Positions 10,145 to 23,129 of a stretch of DNA of 63,430 nt are shown here, piece by piece. A model generated the notes under the pieces. That model had not been told where the DNA came from and ran no database searches. It worked only from the letters and a program-made list of their open reading frames with translations. The position numbers were made by a program, and so were the translations under genes. Source of the stretch: an uncultured Prochlorococcus sp. (GTDB taxonomy: Bacteria > Cyanobacteriota > Cyanobacteriia > PCC-6307 > Cyanobiaceae); assembly GCA_902634795.1 (NCBI GenBank), contig CACPLK010000003.1, positions 1 through 63,430 on the forward strand, given 5' to 3'. Each line of letters begins with the position of its first letter. Position 1 is the stretch's first letter.

Positions 10145-10485
10145 ACACTTGTTTTCTTAGCAACTATATGTCCAAATCCCACAGCAAAAAAACCAATAAA
10201 TACAAAAAATATTAAATTCAAAACAAATAATTTATATAAACCTTTATTTATAAATTCAAATAACTCGAAAGACAATCCACTGAATGTAGTTAGTGATCCA
10301 CAAAATCCAAATCCAAAAATCAACTTGTATTTCCTAGAAATATCTAAGGCATTTATAAAACCTATTAAAAAACAACCAATTATATTGACAATAAAAATTT
10401 CATCTATTTGCCAACGAAATATAGCAGCAGGAACTGCTGCAATTGAAATCAAAAAATAACTGTTATTTTTAAAAAAATCATACAT
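10141..10485 (-). CDS. crcB: CrcB-family fluoride channel subunit
   Basis: 114 aa; GFCGSLTTFSGLSFE, four hydrophobic segments. Confidence 0.85.
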   Translation of the reverse strand: MYDFFKNNSYFLISIAAVPAAIFRWQIDEIFIVNIIGCFLIGFINALDISRKYKLIFGFGFCGSLTTFSGLSFELFEFINKGLYKLFVLNLIFFVFIGFFAVGFGHIVAKKTSV

Positions 10486-10860
10486 TTATTGTTTTCCCAA
10501 AAAAGAACCTACAGCTAGCGCAATTATTCCCAAAGAGAAAGAAAGAGAAAATAATTTTAACGCTCTAAAAAACTTATTTTGCAAGAATAAATCAAATAGA
10601 TCATAAATAAAAGTAGAGAAAGTACTCAAGCTTCCTATGAAACCTGTTATAAAAAATAAAGCTAGCTTATAAGAAAAATTATAAGACTCAATACCAGTCA
10701 AAATTGATAGTAATAAACCAAGAAAAAAAGTGGCGAGGATATTAATTGTTAAAATGCAAATATCCATACTTAAATTTATTCTTTCAAATTTTTTGTAAAT
10801 TATAAACCTAGTGTTTGCACCCAATATTGCACCAAAAGAAACTAATAAAATATCTTTCAA
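10486..10860 (-). CDS. crcB: CrcB-family fluoride channel subunit
   Basis: 124 aa; GAILGANTRFIIYK, TGFIGSLSTFSTFIYD. Confidence 0.87.
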   Translation of the reverse strand: MKDILLVSFGAILGANTRFIIYKKFERINLSMDICILTINILATFFLGLLLSILTGIESYNFSYKLALFFITGFIGSLSTFSTFIYDLFDLFLQNKFFRALKLFSLSFSLGIIALAVGSFLGKQ

Positions 10861-10864
10861 TTGA

Positions 10865-13212
<2,348 letters not shown>

Positions 13213-13342
13213 TTAGTTGAAACCTTTCCCGAAATTTCAATTTAACATTGGTCTTAAGGAAAGTCTCAGGAAAAATTTCAAAACCAAATCAAAAAATCTA
13301 ATTTCATGCAATTACTGCTAATAAACCTCCTGAAAGAAAATC

Positions 13343-14245
13343 ATGCAACCCAATAACAAGCCACTTGTCATAGCCATTATGGGCCCAACTGCAAGTGGTA
13401 AAACGGCACTAGCGATTGATATTGCAAAAAAAATCAATTCGAATATTCACAATGTCGATTCTCGCCAAATTTATCTTGATATGGATATTGGTACTGCAAA
13501 GCCAACAGCAGCTCAACAAAAACAAGTACAACATTTTCTAATTGATCTTTGCTCGCCAGCTAAACCGATTAATCTTCATGATTTTCAATCCATTGCAAGA
13601 GCATCTATGGATAGAGAATTGAAACAAAAAAAAGTAACTTTAGTTGTAGGAGGAAGCGGATTATATGTTCAAGCTTTAATTGGAGGACTTAATCCTCCTG
13701 CGGTGCCACCTCAAAAATTCTTAAGAACTCAGCTTGATAAAATCCACAAAACAGAAAGACATAATTTATTGAAATGTTGTGATCCTGTTTCTGCCAATAA
13801 AATTCATCCAGAAGACTCAATAAGAACAATTCGTGCTTTAGAGGTTTTTTATGCCACAGGAAACATGTTTTCCAAACAGAAACATTTAAAACCTTCTCCT
13901 TGGAGAGTTTTAGAACTAGGGTTAAATCCTAATAATTTAACCAAAAGAATCCAACACAGAACTGAAAAAATGTACAAAAATGGGTTAATAGAGGAAACTA
14001 AGGGATTGCTAAGTCAATACGGAAATGATTTACAGTTGCTTAAAACTATTGGTTATGATGAAGCAAGATCTATTATTAATGGAAAGACTAATTATGAGGA
14101 GGCTTTAGAAATAACAGTAAAACGAACATGCCAATTAGCCAAAAGACAAAAAACTTGGTTTAGAAATAAACATAATCCTAAATGGCTAAATGATGAAAAT
14201 CAATTATCAGAAGCTTTAGCTTCTATCTATGAGATTTTAAGTTGA
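13343..14245 (+). CDS. miaA: tRNA dimethylallyltransferase
   Basis: 300 aa; [44 protein letters not shown]. Confidence 0.96.
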   Translation: MQPNNKPLVIAIMGPTASGKTALAIDIAKKINSNIHNVDSRQIYLDMDIGTAKPTAAQQKQVQHFLIDLCSPAKPINLHDFQSIARASMDRELKQKKVTLVVGGSGLYVQALIGGLNPPAVPPQKFLRTQLDKIHKTERHNLLKCCDPVSANKIHPEDSIRTIRALEVFYATGNMFSKQKHLKPSPWRVLELGLNPNNLTKRIQHRTEKMYKNGLIEETKGLLSQYGNDLQLLKTIGYDEARSIINGKTNYEEALEITVKRTCQLAKRQKTWFRNKHNPKWLNDENQLSEALASIYEILS

Positions 14246-14304
14246 CGGATTCATATATACTTAGAATCGCTTAAAAGGTACTTTCCACCTCAATTAATTA
14301 CTGA

Positions 14305-14913
14305 ATGCCACCACGTCCTCGTTTTGATCGTCGCGCTCCAGAAAGAGAGCTTCCCAACATTAATGAAAGAATCACCTATTCGAGCTTGAGGGTTGTTGAT
14401 TCAGATGGAACACAACTTGGTGTCATAAGCCGAGAAGAAGCATTAGAGGTTGCTAAAGACAGAGAGCTTGATCTTGTTTTAGTAAGCGAGAAGGCAACCC
14501 CTCCAGTATGCAGAATAATGAATTATGGGAAATTTAAATTCGAGCAAGAAAAAAAGGCAAAAGAAGCTAAGAAAAAATCACATCAAACAGAAGTTAAAGA
14601 AGTAAAAATGAGATACAAAATTGATCAACACGATTATCAAGTTCGTATTAGCCAAGCTACTAGATTCTTAAAAGCTGGGGACAAGGTTAAATGTACGGTT
14701 ATTTTCAGAGGTCGAGAAATTCAACATACTGCTCTAGCTGAAAATCTATTGAAAAGAATGGCTAAGGATCTCGAAGAGAAAGCAGAAGTTCAGCAATCTC
14801 CCAAAAGAGAGGGCAGAAATATGATTATGTTTTTAACACCCCGTAAAACCCCATTATTAAAGAAAGAGGCAGAGACAACTGAACCCAAAAAAGCCTTAAG
14901 AACAATAAATTAA
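14305..14913 (+). CDS. infC: translation initiation factor IF-3
   Basis: 202 aa; [36 protein letters not shown]. Confidence 0.96.
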   Translation: MPPRPRFDRRAPERELPNINERITYSSLRVVDSDGTQLGVISREEALEVAKDRELDLVLVSEKATPPVCRIMNYGKFKFEQEKKAKEAKKKSHQTEVKEVKMRYKIDQHDYQVRISQATRFLKAGDKVKCTVIFRGREIQHTALAENLLKRMAKDLEEKAEVQQSPKREGRNMIMFLTPRKTPLLKKEAETTEPKKALRTIN

Positions 14914-15004
14914 ATTAAATAAACTTGTCGTTGGACAAACAAATAATTGTCACTAGCCATTCTATTTATTAATGTAGCCACATTCACACCTGTCCTATAA
15001 GCGA

Positions 15005-15994
15005 GTGAGATTCCACATACAACAGGAAAGTGAAATCCCTGCCTCAAGTCAATTATATAACCAAATTTGCTTTGCCATTGCAGCAAGGCATTATCCACCT
15101 GGACACAGACTGCCTAGTACTAGGCAACTTGCGATGCAAACTGGATTACATCGAAACACTATTAGCAAAGTTTATAGACAACTAGAAACAGATGGAGTGG
15201 TAGAGGCCATTGCAGGGTCAGGTATTTATGTTCGTGATCAACAAAAACAAAAAGATATAAGAAGTAACTCCCAATCAATACGTAATAAAGGTATCAAAGA
15301 TGTAGATCATGAAGTTCGTAAAAGTATTGATGAACTTTTAAACTCAGGATGCACCCTTCAACAAACAAGAGAATTGTTTACACGAGAAATAGATTGGAGG
15401 CTGAGATGTGGAGCCCGCTTACTCGTTAGCACGCCTAGAGAGGATATAGGGGCTTCATTGCTTATTGCAGAAGAATTAGCTCCTCATTTAGATGTGCCAG
15501 TTGAAGTTGTTCCCATGGAAGAACTTGAAAATGTACTAGAAAGTTCAAGTAAAGGGACAGTCGTAACTAGCAGATATTTTTTACAACCTTTAGAAGAATT
15601 AGCCAAGCGTCATAAAGTACGAGCAGTGGCTGTAGATCTAAGTGATTTTCAGAAAGAACTAACCATTTTAAAAAAGTTACGCTCAGGAAGTTGTGTAGGG
15701 ATAGTAAGTATTAGCCCAGGAATACTTAGAGCAGCAGAAGTAATTTTACACAGTATGCGTGGTAATGAAATACTTTTGATGACTGCTAATCCTGACGTAG
15801 GAAGTCGTCTAATTGCCTTATTGAGAGCAGCTAGTCACGTAATTTGTGATAGTCCCAGCTTGCCAGTGATTGAACATACTTTGAGGCAAAATAGATCCCA
15901 ATTAATGAGAATGCCACAAATACATTGTGCGCAAAAGTATCTAAGCGAGTCTACAATTGAAGAATTGAGTAAAGAGATTGGCCTGCTCGAGTAA
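15005..15994 (+). CDS. GntR-family transcriptional regulator
   Basis: 329 aa; RLPSTRQLAMQTGLHRNTISKVYRQLETDGVVEAIAGSGIYV; GTG start as in the track. Confidence 0.87.
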   Translation: MRFHIQQESEIPASSQLYNQICFAIAARHYPPGHRLPSTRQLAMQTGLHRNTISKVYRQLETDGVVEAIAGSGIYVRDQQKQKDIRSNSQSIRNKGIKDVDHEVRKSIDELLNSGCTLQQTRELFTREIDWRLRCGARLLVSTPREDIGASLLIAEELAPHLDVPVEVVPMEELENVLESSSKGTVVTSRYFLQPLEELAKRHKVRAVAVDLSDFQKELTILKKLRSGSCVGIVSISPGILRAAEVILHSMRGNEILLMTANPDVGSRLIALLRAASHVICDSPSLPVIEHTLRQNRSQLMRMPQIHCAQKYLSESTIEELSKEIGLLE

Positions 15995-16014
15995 AAACAT
16001 TGCATGTTAAATCA

Positions 16015-16749
16015 ATGTTTAGATCACTAAGATCCGATTTTGCAATAATCAAAGAAAGGGATCCAGCTGCAAAAGGTATTTGGGAAATAATATTTTGCTA
16101 TCCGGGCTTTCAAGCACTAGCAATGCATAGGATTAGTCACAGACTATGGAAATATAATTGTCCGCTTATACCAAGGTTTTTAAGTCATATCACTAGATTT
16201 TTTACAGGTGTTGAAATTCATCCAGGTGCAAGGATTGGTAAAGGTGTTTTTATAGATCATGGAATGGGTGTAGTAATTGGAGAAACTAGTGAAATAGGCG
16301 ATAGATGCTTGCTATATCAAGGTGTAACTTTAGGTGGTACGGGGAAAGAGGGCGGAAAAAGACATCCAACTCTTGAAGCTAATGTAGTTGTGGGTGCCGG
16401 AGCAAAAGTACTAGGAGGAATCTCCGTAGGAACAAATACAAGGATTGGAGCAGGATCAGTTGTCGTAAAAAATGTTGACGCAAATTGTACTGTTGTAGGA
16501 ATTCCGGGACGAATAGTGCATCAAAGTGGAGTAAAAATAAATCCTTTAGCTCATTCTGCGCTTCCAGATACTGAAGCAAACGTTCTTCGAAATCTAATGG
16601 AAAGAATTGATAAATTAGAAAGTGATATTCTAGGGCTACAAGATGTAATAGTTAATATGAGAACTAATAAGAAAAAAAAAGAAATTATCATCGGAGAATC
16701 TCAAAACATTAGAGATAAAGAAATTATAGAATTCTTAGGGGATGATTGA
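16015..16749 (+). CDS. cysE: serine O-acetyltransferase (start placed at ATG 16015, downstream of the track start)
   Basis: MFRSLRSDFAIIKERDPAAKGIWEII..., hexapeptide repeats, GIDHGMGVVIGETSEIG-type motif. Confidence 0.93.
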   Translation: MFRSLRSDFAIIKERDPAAKGIWEIIFCYPGFQALAMHRISHRLWKYNCPLIPRFLSHITRFFTGVEIHPGARIGKGVFIDHGMGVVIGETSEIGDRCLLYQGVTLGGTGKEGGKRHPTLEANVVVGAGAKVLGGISVGTNTRIGAGSVVVKNVDANCTVVGIPGRIVHQSGVKINPLAHSALPDTEANVLRNLMERIDKLESDILGLQDVIVNMRTNKKKKEIIIGESQNIRDKEIIEFLGDD

Positions 16750-16791
16750 AACAAAGAAAGCAGTTAATCTAAAATGTATTTTATCTTTCAT

Positions 16792-17589
16792 TTAGAGTAA
16801 AAAAGGTAATCTTTTGCTCTCCAAATTAAGAATTTTAATAGTTACAAAAAGTCCAATTACATTTAAGAAGAATAATAACATTGAATGCGCATAGTTTATG
16901 TAACCGTTGATTATACTCATTCTAATAGGATCTAAAATCTGATAAATGAAGTTTAAATTTGTTATCCACTCTAATGAACCTAAACTTTCTTTTCTATATA
17001 ATATTGGTGATGTCAAGAAAACTAATTGAAGTACTATAGGAACCAATTGTGCGATATCCGTAAAACGAACACTAATAAGACATATGATGACGGGGAACCA
17101 ATATATAAATACAAACAAATTCAAGAAAGGCAACCATGAATAAATCAACAAGTTATTTATCAAGTTAAATTTTAAAAAAAGGAAAACAATGAATACCAAT
17201 ATAAATGATTGAATAAAAGTCTGCAATTGGAAAGACCATTCCTCTAAAGTATAAAAAATAGGCTTAAGATTCATATTCTTTATATTTGATGAATTATGTG
17301 CAAATAGATTGGGTGCATTAGAAATAGATGAACTAATTGTATTCCAAATAACCAAACCAAATCCTAAATATATAAAATAAGACCGAAAGTCTTCAACTGA
17401 AAAAACTGTACCGTAAACAATTCCTAGAGTTCCAATAGATAATAAATTTGAAAAACCCAGCCAGAAACTGCCAAGAGTAGTTCTAGCGAACCTCGCTCTT
17501 GATCTTGAGGTGGCTGTATACCACCAAGCTTTTCTAGTTTTAAAAGCAAATTTAAAATTATCCAATAACATTTTTACGATAATAATCAT
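16792..17589 (-). CDS. ABC-2 type polysaccharide export permease (Wzm-like)
   Basis: 265 aa; multiple TM segments, RARFARTTLGSFWLGFSNLL, overlaps the Wzt-like ATPase ORF by 32 bp. Confidence 0.85.
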   Translation of the reverse strand: MIIIVKMLLDNFKFAFKTRKAWWYTATSRSRARFARTTLGSFWLGFSNLLSIGTLGIVYGTVFSVEDFRSYFIYLGFGLVIWNTISSSISNAPNLFAHNSSNIKNMNLKPIFYTLEEWSFQLQTFIQSFILVFIVFLFLKFNLINNLLIYSWLPFLNLFVFIYWFPVIICLISVRFTDIAQLVPIVLQLVFLTSPILYRKESLGSLEWITNLNFIYQILDPIRMSIINGYINYAHSMLLFFLNVIGLFVTIKILNLESKRLPFLL

Positions 17590-18934
17590 GCGTATGATAG
17601 TAATTCAAGGCAGCATCTAAAGGGCCATCATATGCAATTGATCCATGACTAAAAACAATGCCTCTATTACAAAACTGTTTTAAAAGCTCTTCAGAATGAC
17701 TAGCTAGAAATAAAGTTGCTGCGGATTCCATAAATTGTTTCATTCGCTCCTCTGCTCTATCACAGAAATCCGCATCACCAGTTCCAAAACCTTCATCTAT
17801 TGCCAAACAATCGTGAGGACTGGAAGTAAGAATTGAAAAAATCAATCTTGCAGACATGCCTTCACTATAGGTTTTGATAGGTAGCGAAATATATGAGCCA
17901 AGGCCGGAAAACTCAATAATTTCATTTAAGAAAAATTCAAAGCCTTCCAAACTATGATTTTTGAGTAAATAATGTGCCTTACAAGCATCAATCCCAGAGA
18001 GTTCTGCACTAGTAAGAAAAGTCTTTTGAAGCATTGGATACACTTCAACTAGAACGTTAATATTGCCAGTAGTAGGTAAATAAATACCTGAAATTAGCCT
18101 TAAAAAACTACTTTTCCCAGAGCCATTATGACCAATCAAGCCAACCCTTTCACCTTTCATAATAGTCAAATTAATATTATTTAGAGCGATAATATTAGTT
18201 CTATTTTTTGATTGATCTAATGCTCCTCCTGTAATATTAATTACTTTCTTTGCAAATCTCTTGGTAATTGATCTACTCTCAAGCTGATAAATAGGTATAG
18301 AAAGGGAAAGATCTTTAATCTTTATGGCTGGTTTTGTCAGCAAATTTATTGAAGAATCAGATAACGAAAAAATAACATTTTCTACCTCTTCAACAGAGGG
18401 TGGATCATCACATATATGATTAAGAAAATTAGATACTCTAATAAATGAGTTGCCTGATATCCACGGAGATATTGAATCGGGTTTGTATAAATTGATCAAA
18501 GTAATACTTTTACTTATTTGATTAGTAAATAGTTCTGCAGCCAAAGTTTTATTTTGTAGTATCTTTAAATCCTTTTTTTCTTGATCAGGGTTAACTGAAT
18601 AAGATTTACTACTTAAGGAAATTAATTCATATGCGATATCTGAAATTTGGCAGTTATTACTATTGATCATCTCCATCCAATAATTCAAACCTTCAAAATC
18701 TGCCTTCCTATTAAATAGATTTAAATATAATTTATTAATCTTAAATTCAAAAGATTTATCATGAGAAATATATTTTATATACTCATCTTGCCTAGATAAC
18801 TCATTAGATATTTCTCTTAAATTTAGAGATTCTTTAGAGCGGGAGAGCCAATAATTTATCCCAGATGGATCACCAGGTCTTCCAAAATATGCGACATATA
18901 ATTTTTGCAACTGATCAGATTCAACATTAATCAT
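17558..18934 (-). CDS. polysaccharide export ABC ATPase (Wzt-like) with N-terminal DUF4214-type module
   Basis: 458 aa; Walker A GLIGHNGSGKSS, signature YSEGMSARL, N-terminus LQKLYVAYFGRPGDPSGINYW; no C-terminal carbohydrate-binding domain. Confidence 0.88.
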   Translation of the reverse strand: MINVESDQLQKLYVAYFGRPGDPSGINYWLSRSKESLNLREISNELSRQDEYIKYISHDKSFEFKINKLYLNLFNRKADFEGLNYWMEMINSNNCQISDIAYELISLSSKSYSVNPDQEKKDLKILQNKTLAAELFTNQISKSITLINLYKPDSISPWISGNSFIRVSNFLNHICDDPPSVEEVENVIFSLSDSSINLLTKPAIKIKDLSLSIPIYQLESRSITKRFAKKVINITGGALDQSKNRTNIIALNNINLTIMKGERVGLIGHNGSGKSSFLRLISGIYLPTTGNINVLVEVYPMLQKTFLTSAELSGIDACKAHYLLKNHSLEGFEFFLNEIIEFSGLGSYISLPIKTYSEGMSARLIFSILTSSPHDCLAIDEGFGTGDADFCDRAEERMKQFMESAATLFLASHSEELLKQFCNRGIVFSHGSIAYDGPLDAALNYYHTHDYYRKNVIG

Positions 18935-18957
18935 ATTGATATATTAAATAGTTAAAT

Positions 18958-21789
18958 TTATGCTTCCACTGTCTTTTGGGCTGGTTGAAACATAAACATA
19001 GAATAAATCACATTTCTTCTCATATTTATCATCATATCTAAAAACATATCATAACCTTCATTTTTGTATTCAATCAAAGGGTCTTTTTGTCCATAGCCTC
19101 TTAAGCCAACTGATTCTCTTAAGGAATCCATAGACTGCAAATGCTCCCTCCAAAGCGTATCTAATTGCTGAAGTATAAAGAATCTCTCAGCTTGTCTCAT
19201 TATTCCTGGATGAGTTTGTTCTACTTGAGCTTCCTTAATATCGTAAGCATTTCTTAGCTGCTCTTTCAAAAAATCTTTTAATTCATCTTTATTTAAACCA
19301 AGTAAATCCTCAGGTTTTAGATCTTCTAATAAATAGATAAATTCTTTCACTTTAGATACTAAATTTAATAAGTCCCACTCTTCCGGTGGTAAGTCTTCAT
19401 TAACGTACGCTTCAACTATCTCTTCCATAGTTCTTTGACCATATCCAATAACTTGAATTTTCAACTCTCTACCCTCTAATACTCTTCTTCTCTCTGAATA
19501 AACTGCTTTTCTCTGATTATTCATTACTTCATCATATTCAAATATTTGTTTTCTAATATCGTAATAATAAGTTTCTACTTTTTTCTGAGCACCTTCTAAA
19601 GAACGAGTAAGCATTCCGGACTCGATGGGCATATCTTCTTCAACACGAAAGGCATTCATAAGTCCAGCTACTCTATCTCCTCCAAATATTCGTAATAAAT
19701 TATCTTCTAATGATAAAAAGAAACGGGTACTGCCCAAATCTCCTTGTCTACCAGCTCTACCTCTTAATTGATTATCTACTCTCCTTGATTCATGTCGTTC
19801 AGTTCCAATGACATGCAGACCACCAACCTTACGAACATTAGCTTCCTCCTCGTTTAAAACCTCTTCATATTCTTTCTTTATTAGTTGAATTGCACTTCTT
19901 AGTTCCTCTATATTTTGATCCTTTGTAGGTGTTTTTTCCGCTGCAGTAGCAATATAATCTTCAAGTTCAATCGAACTTAAAGCTCTATCTCCCCATTCTT
20001 TAACTAATTTTGAAGCTAATGAAGCTAATTTTTGATCTGTATCTTCACTCAGTAAAACAGGGAAAATATTTTGACAGACTATTGATTGGATTTTCTTGGA
20101 AGCTTTGGTACTCGAATGTTGATCCTCCTTAAATCCAGACGCCTGAGAATTTCTTTGCAGAGGCATAGGGGGTTTATGTCCCTCCTCTGGCTTAACTAAA
20201 CGAGAGCTAAGAATTTCTTTTATTTTTAATCTAGCCATATAATCACTGTTGCCACCAAGAATGATATCCGTTCCTCTACCAGCCATATTAGTAGCAATTG
20301 TCACAGCACCTGATCTCCCTGCTTGAGCAACTATTTCAGCTTCTCTTTCAACATTTTCAGGCTTTGCATTTAATAAATTATGTGGGATTTCCTGTTCTGA
20401 TAAAAGGCTACTTAGCAACTCACTCTTCTCAACACTAGTAGTACCAACAAGAACTGGCCTCCCTTTTTTATGAATACCAGCAGTTTCTTTAGCTACGGCT
20501 CTCCATTTTGCTGATTCAGTTTTAAATACCTGATCAACCCAATCTTCTCTAGAAACTTTGCGATTGGTAGGAATAACAGTAGTCTCTAATTTATATGTTT
20601 TTTCGAATTCAACTTCTTCGGTTTTTGCTGTTCCTGTCATTCCTGACAATCTAGGATATAGAAGAAAGAAATTTTGATATGTAATTGAAGCCATAGTTTG
20701 AGTCTCAGGCTGAATAGGAAGATTTTCTTTCGCTTCAATTGCTTGATGTTGTCCATCACTCCATCTTCTTCCAGGCATTACTCGGCCAGTAAATTCGTCG
20801 ACAATGACAGCTTCTCTATCTCTGACTATGTAATTAACATCTTTGACAAAAAGCTCCTTAGCCTTTAATGCATTTGTTACGTAATGAGCCCAAGGATCTT
20901 TAGGATCGAATAAATCTTGTACTTTCAGAAGTTTTTCGGTTTTCGCAAAACCTTCGTCAGTAAGGATGCAACTCCTTTGTTTCTCGTCAACCTCATAATC
21001 ACCCTCTGGATCAATTCCATCTTTACTAGTATCTAAAGCCCGTTTTAAATTTGAGACTACTTGAGCTGCTCTTTGGTATTTTTCTTGCGGTCTCTCTACT
21101 TGTCCAGAAATAATCAGAGGAGTTCGAGCTTCATCTATCAAAATCGAGTCAACTTCATCAATAACACAATATTGGAAGTCTCTTTGAACAATTTCTGATC
21201 TATCAGCTGCCATGTTATCTCGCAAATAATCAAACCCAAGCTCAGAATTAGTTGCATAAGTAATATCGCACTCGTAATTTTTTTTTCTTTCCAAAGGTGA
21301 CATTGTTTGTTGCACCAAACCAACGCTTAAGCCAAGAAAACGATGTATCTGTCCCATCCATTCGGCATCTCTTCTTGCTAAATAGTCATTCACAGTAACG
21401 ACATGTACTCCTCTTCCAGTAAGAGCATTTAAGTAACTGGGCAGGGTCGCTACCAATGTTTTTCCCTCTCCAGTTTTCATTTCGGCTATTTGTCCTTCAT
21501 GAAGCACCATGCCGCCAATTAATTGGACATCAAAATGCCTCATTCCCAAAACTCTTTTCGAAGCTTCACGCACCACGGCAAAAGCTTCTGGTAGTAAATC
21601 ATCCAAGAGAGAAAGTTGTTCTTTTGAAGACAAATTTTCAAGTCTTGATCGAAACTCACCTGTACGAGCTCTTAATCCTTCGTCACTTAAAGAAATTAAA
21701 TCCTCTTCAAAAATATTCACATCGGACACAAGAGGAGTAAATCTTTTAAGCTTCCTCGTATTGGGGTCACCTAGTAAATTCGCAAACAT
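18958..21789 (-). CDS. secA: preprotein translocase ATPase SecA
   Basis: 943 aa; [45 protein letters not shown]. Confidence 0.98.
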   Translation of the reverse strand: MFANLLGDPNTRKLKRFTPLVSDVNIFEEDLISLSDEGLRARTGEFRSRLENLSSKEQLSLLDDLLPEAFAVVREASKRVLGMRHFDVQLIGGMVLHEGQIAEMKTGEGKTLVATLPSYLNALTGRGVHVVTVNDYLARRDAEWMGQIHRFLGLSVGLVQQTMSPLERKKNYECDITYATNSELGFDYLRDNMAADRSEIVQRDFQYCVIDEVDSILIDEARTPLIISGQVERPQEKYQRAAQVVSNLKRALDTSKDGIDPEGDYEVDEKQRSCILTDEGFAKTEKLLKVQDLFDPKDPWAHYVTNALKAKELFVKDVNYIVRDREAVIVDEFTGRVMPGRRWSDGQHQAIEAKENLPIQPETQTMASITYQNFFLLYPRLSGMTGTAKTEEVEFEKTYKLETTVIPTNRKVSREDWVDQVFKTESAKWRAVAKETAGIHKKGRPVLVGTTSVEKSELLSSLLSEQEIPHNLLNAKPENVEREAEIVAQAGRSGAVTIATNMAGRGTDIILGGNSDYMARLKIKEILSSRLVKPEEGHKPPMPLQRNSQASGFKEDQHSSTKASKKIQSIVCQNIFPVLLSEDTDQKLASLASKLVKEWGDRALSSIELEDYIATAAEKTPTKDQNIEELRSAIQLIKKEYEEVLNEEEANVRKVGGLHVIGTERHESRRVDNQLRGRAGRQGDLGSTRFFLSLEDNLLRIFGGDRVAGLMNAFRVEEDMPIESGMLTRSLEGAQKKVETYYYDIRKQIFEYDEVMNNQRKAVYSERRRVLEGRELKIQVIGYGQRTMEEIVEAYVNEDLPPEEWDLLNLVSKVKEFIYLLEDLKPEDLLGLNKDELKDFLKEQLRNAYDIKEAQVEQTHPGIMRQAERFFILQQLDTLWREHLQSMDSLRESVGLRGYGQKDPLIEYKNEGYDMFLDMMINMRRNVIYSMFMFQPAQKTVEA

Positions 21790-22028
21790 GTATATCTATG
21801 GTGTTCAAGATATTGTATTATATTATTTATAAATATAGGACTAGTAAAAAATTAAATATATTTAATTGAGAAATTAATCAATTAAAACTTTTATTTATAA
21901 AAAAATAAATTAAAGACCTGGCTTCTTATGAAATTAATTTATTATTCATTTGACTTTAGTAATCTCACAATAGTTCATCAAAAAACTCTAATACAGTATT
22001 ATTCTAATAGCTACGATAAATTGAAAGG

Positions 22029-23096
22029 GTGAGTCAAAGCAAAACTGCACTTATCACAGGCATAACAGGTCAAGATGGGAGCTATCTAGCAGAACTTTTA
22101 CTGAAAAAAAAGTATCAAGTTCACGGAATCATTCGACGTTCGAGCCAAGAGAATACACAGCTACTAAATGAAATAATAAATACTCAGGAAAGCAATCTCA
22201 GTCTTCATTATGGTGACTTAACTGATAGCACTAATATTTTAAGGATTATTCAAGAGATACAGCCTGATGAAATCTATAATTTAGGCGCCCAAAGTCATGT
22301 GAAAGTTAGTTTTGAAGTTCCAGAATACACGGCTCAAACTGATGCCTTAGGAGCGCTGAGGATTCTCGAAGCGGTAAGAATACTTGGATTAGATAAAAAA
22401 ACAAGAGTTTATCAAGCAAGTACCTCTGAATTATATGGTTTAGTACAAGAAATCCCTCAAACAGAAAAGACAGGGTTTTATCCAAGGAGTCCTTATGCTA
22501 TAGCTAAATTATTTGCATATTGGACAACAGTTAACTATCGAGAGTCATATGGAATATTTGCTTGTAATGGCATTCTTTTTAATCATGAATCACCCAGAAG
22601 AGGAGAAGCTTTTGTTACCAGAAAAATTACTAAGGGGCTCGCAAGAATTGACCAAGGTCTTCAAGATTCTCTTTACATGGGAAATATTGATTCACTAAGA
22701 GACTGGGGTCATGCAAAAGATTATGTAGAAATGCAATGGCAAATGCTTCAACAAAAAGAACCTGATGATTATGTTATTGCAACTGGCAAGCAATCATCAG
22801 TAAGAGAATTTATAGAACTTTCGGCAAAAAAACTTAATTGGGGGGGGATTTCATGGGAGGGATCGGGAGTAGATGAAGTTGGAAAAAGAATTGATTCAGG
22901 AGAGACGGTTATAAAAATTGATCAAAAGTTTTTTAGACCATCAGAAGTTGAAACACTATTGGGAGATGCAACAAAAGCATTTAAAAAACTCCAATGGAAG
23001 CCAAAAATAACTTTAGAGGATTTAGTATCAGAAATGATTGAGCACGATTTAAATAGAGCAAAAAAAGAAAAATCGTTCAATCAAATATCTACATAA
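22029..23096 (+). CDS. gmd: GDP-mannose 4,6-dehydratase
   Basis: 355 aa; [45 protein letters not shown] start. Confidence 0.93.
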   Translation: MSQSKTALITGITGQDGSYLAELLLKKKYQVHGIIRRSSQENTQLLNEIINTQESNLSLHYGDLTDSTNILRIIQEIQPDEIYNLGAQSHVKVSFEVPEYTAQTDALGALRILEAVRILGLDKKTRVYQASTSELYGLVQEIPQTEKTGFYPRSPYAIAKLFAYWTTVNYRESYGIFACNGILFNHESPRRGEAFVTRKITKGLARIDQGLQDSLYMGNIDSLRDWGHAKDYVEMQWQMLQQKEPDDYVIATGKQSSVREFIELSAKKLNWGGISWEGSGVDEVGKRIDSGETVIKIDQKFFRPSEVETLLGDATKAFKKLQWKPKITLEDLVSEMIEHDLNRAKKEKSFNQIST

Positions 23097-23129
23097 GCAT
23101 AAATTATTTATTTGATTTAATCTAAATCG

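Noticed and set aside
21456-21832. Plus-strand ORFs antisense to secA
   Set aside because: Shadow ORFs of a well-supported secA CDS; no recognisable domains.
21790-22028. AT-rich intergenic region between secA and gmd as a possible ncRNA locus
   Set aside because: Looks like divergent promoter DNA; no stable hairpin or terminator was identified.
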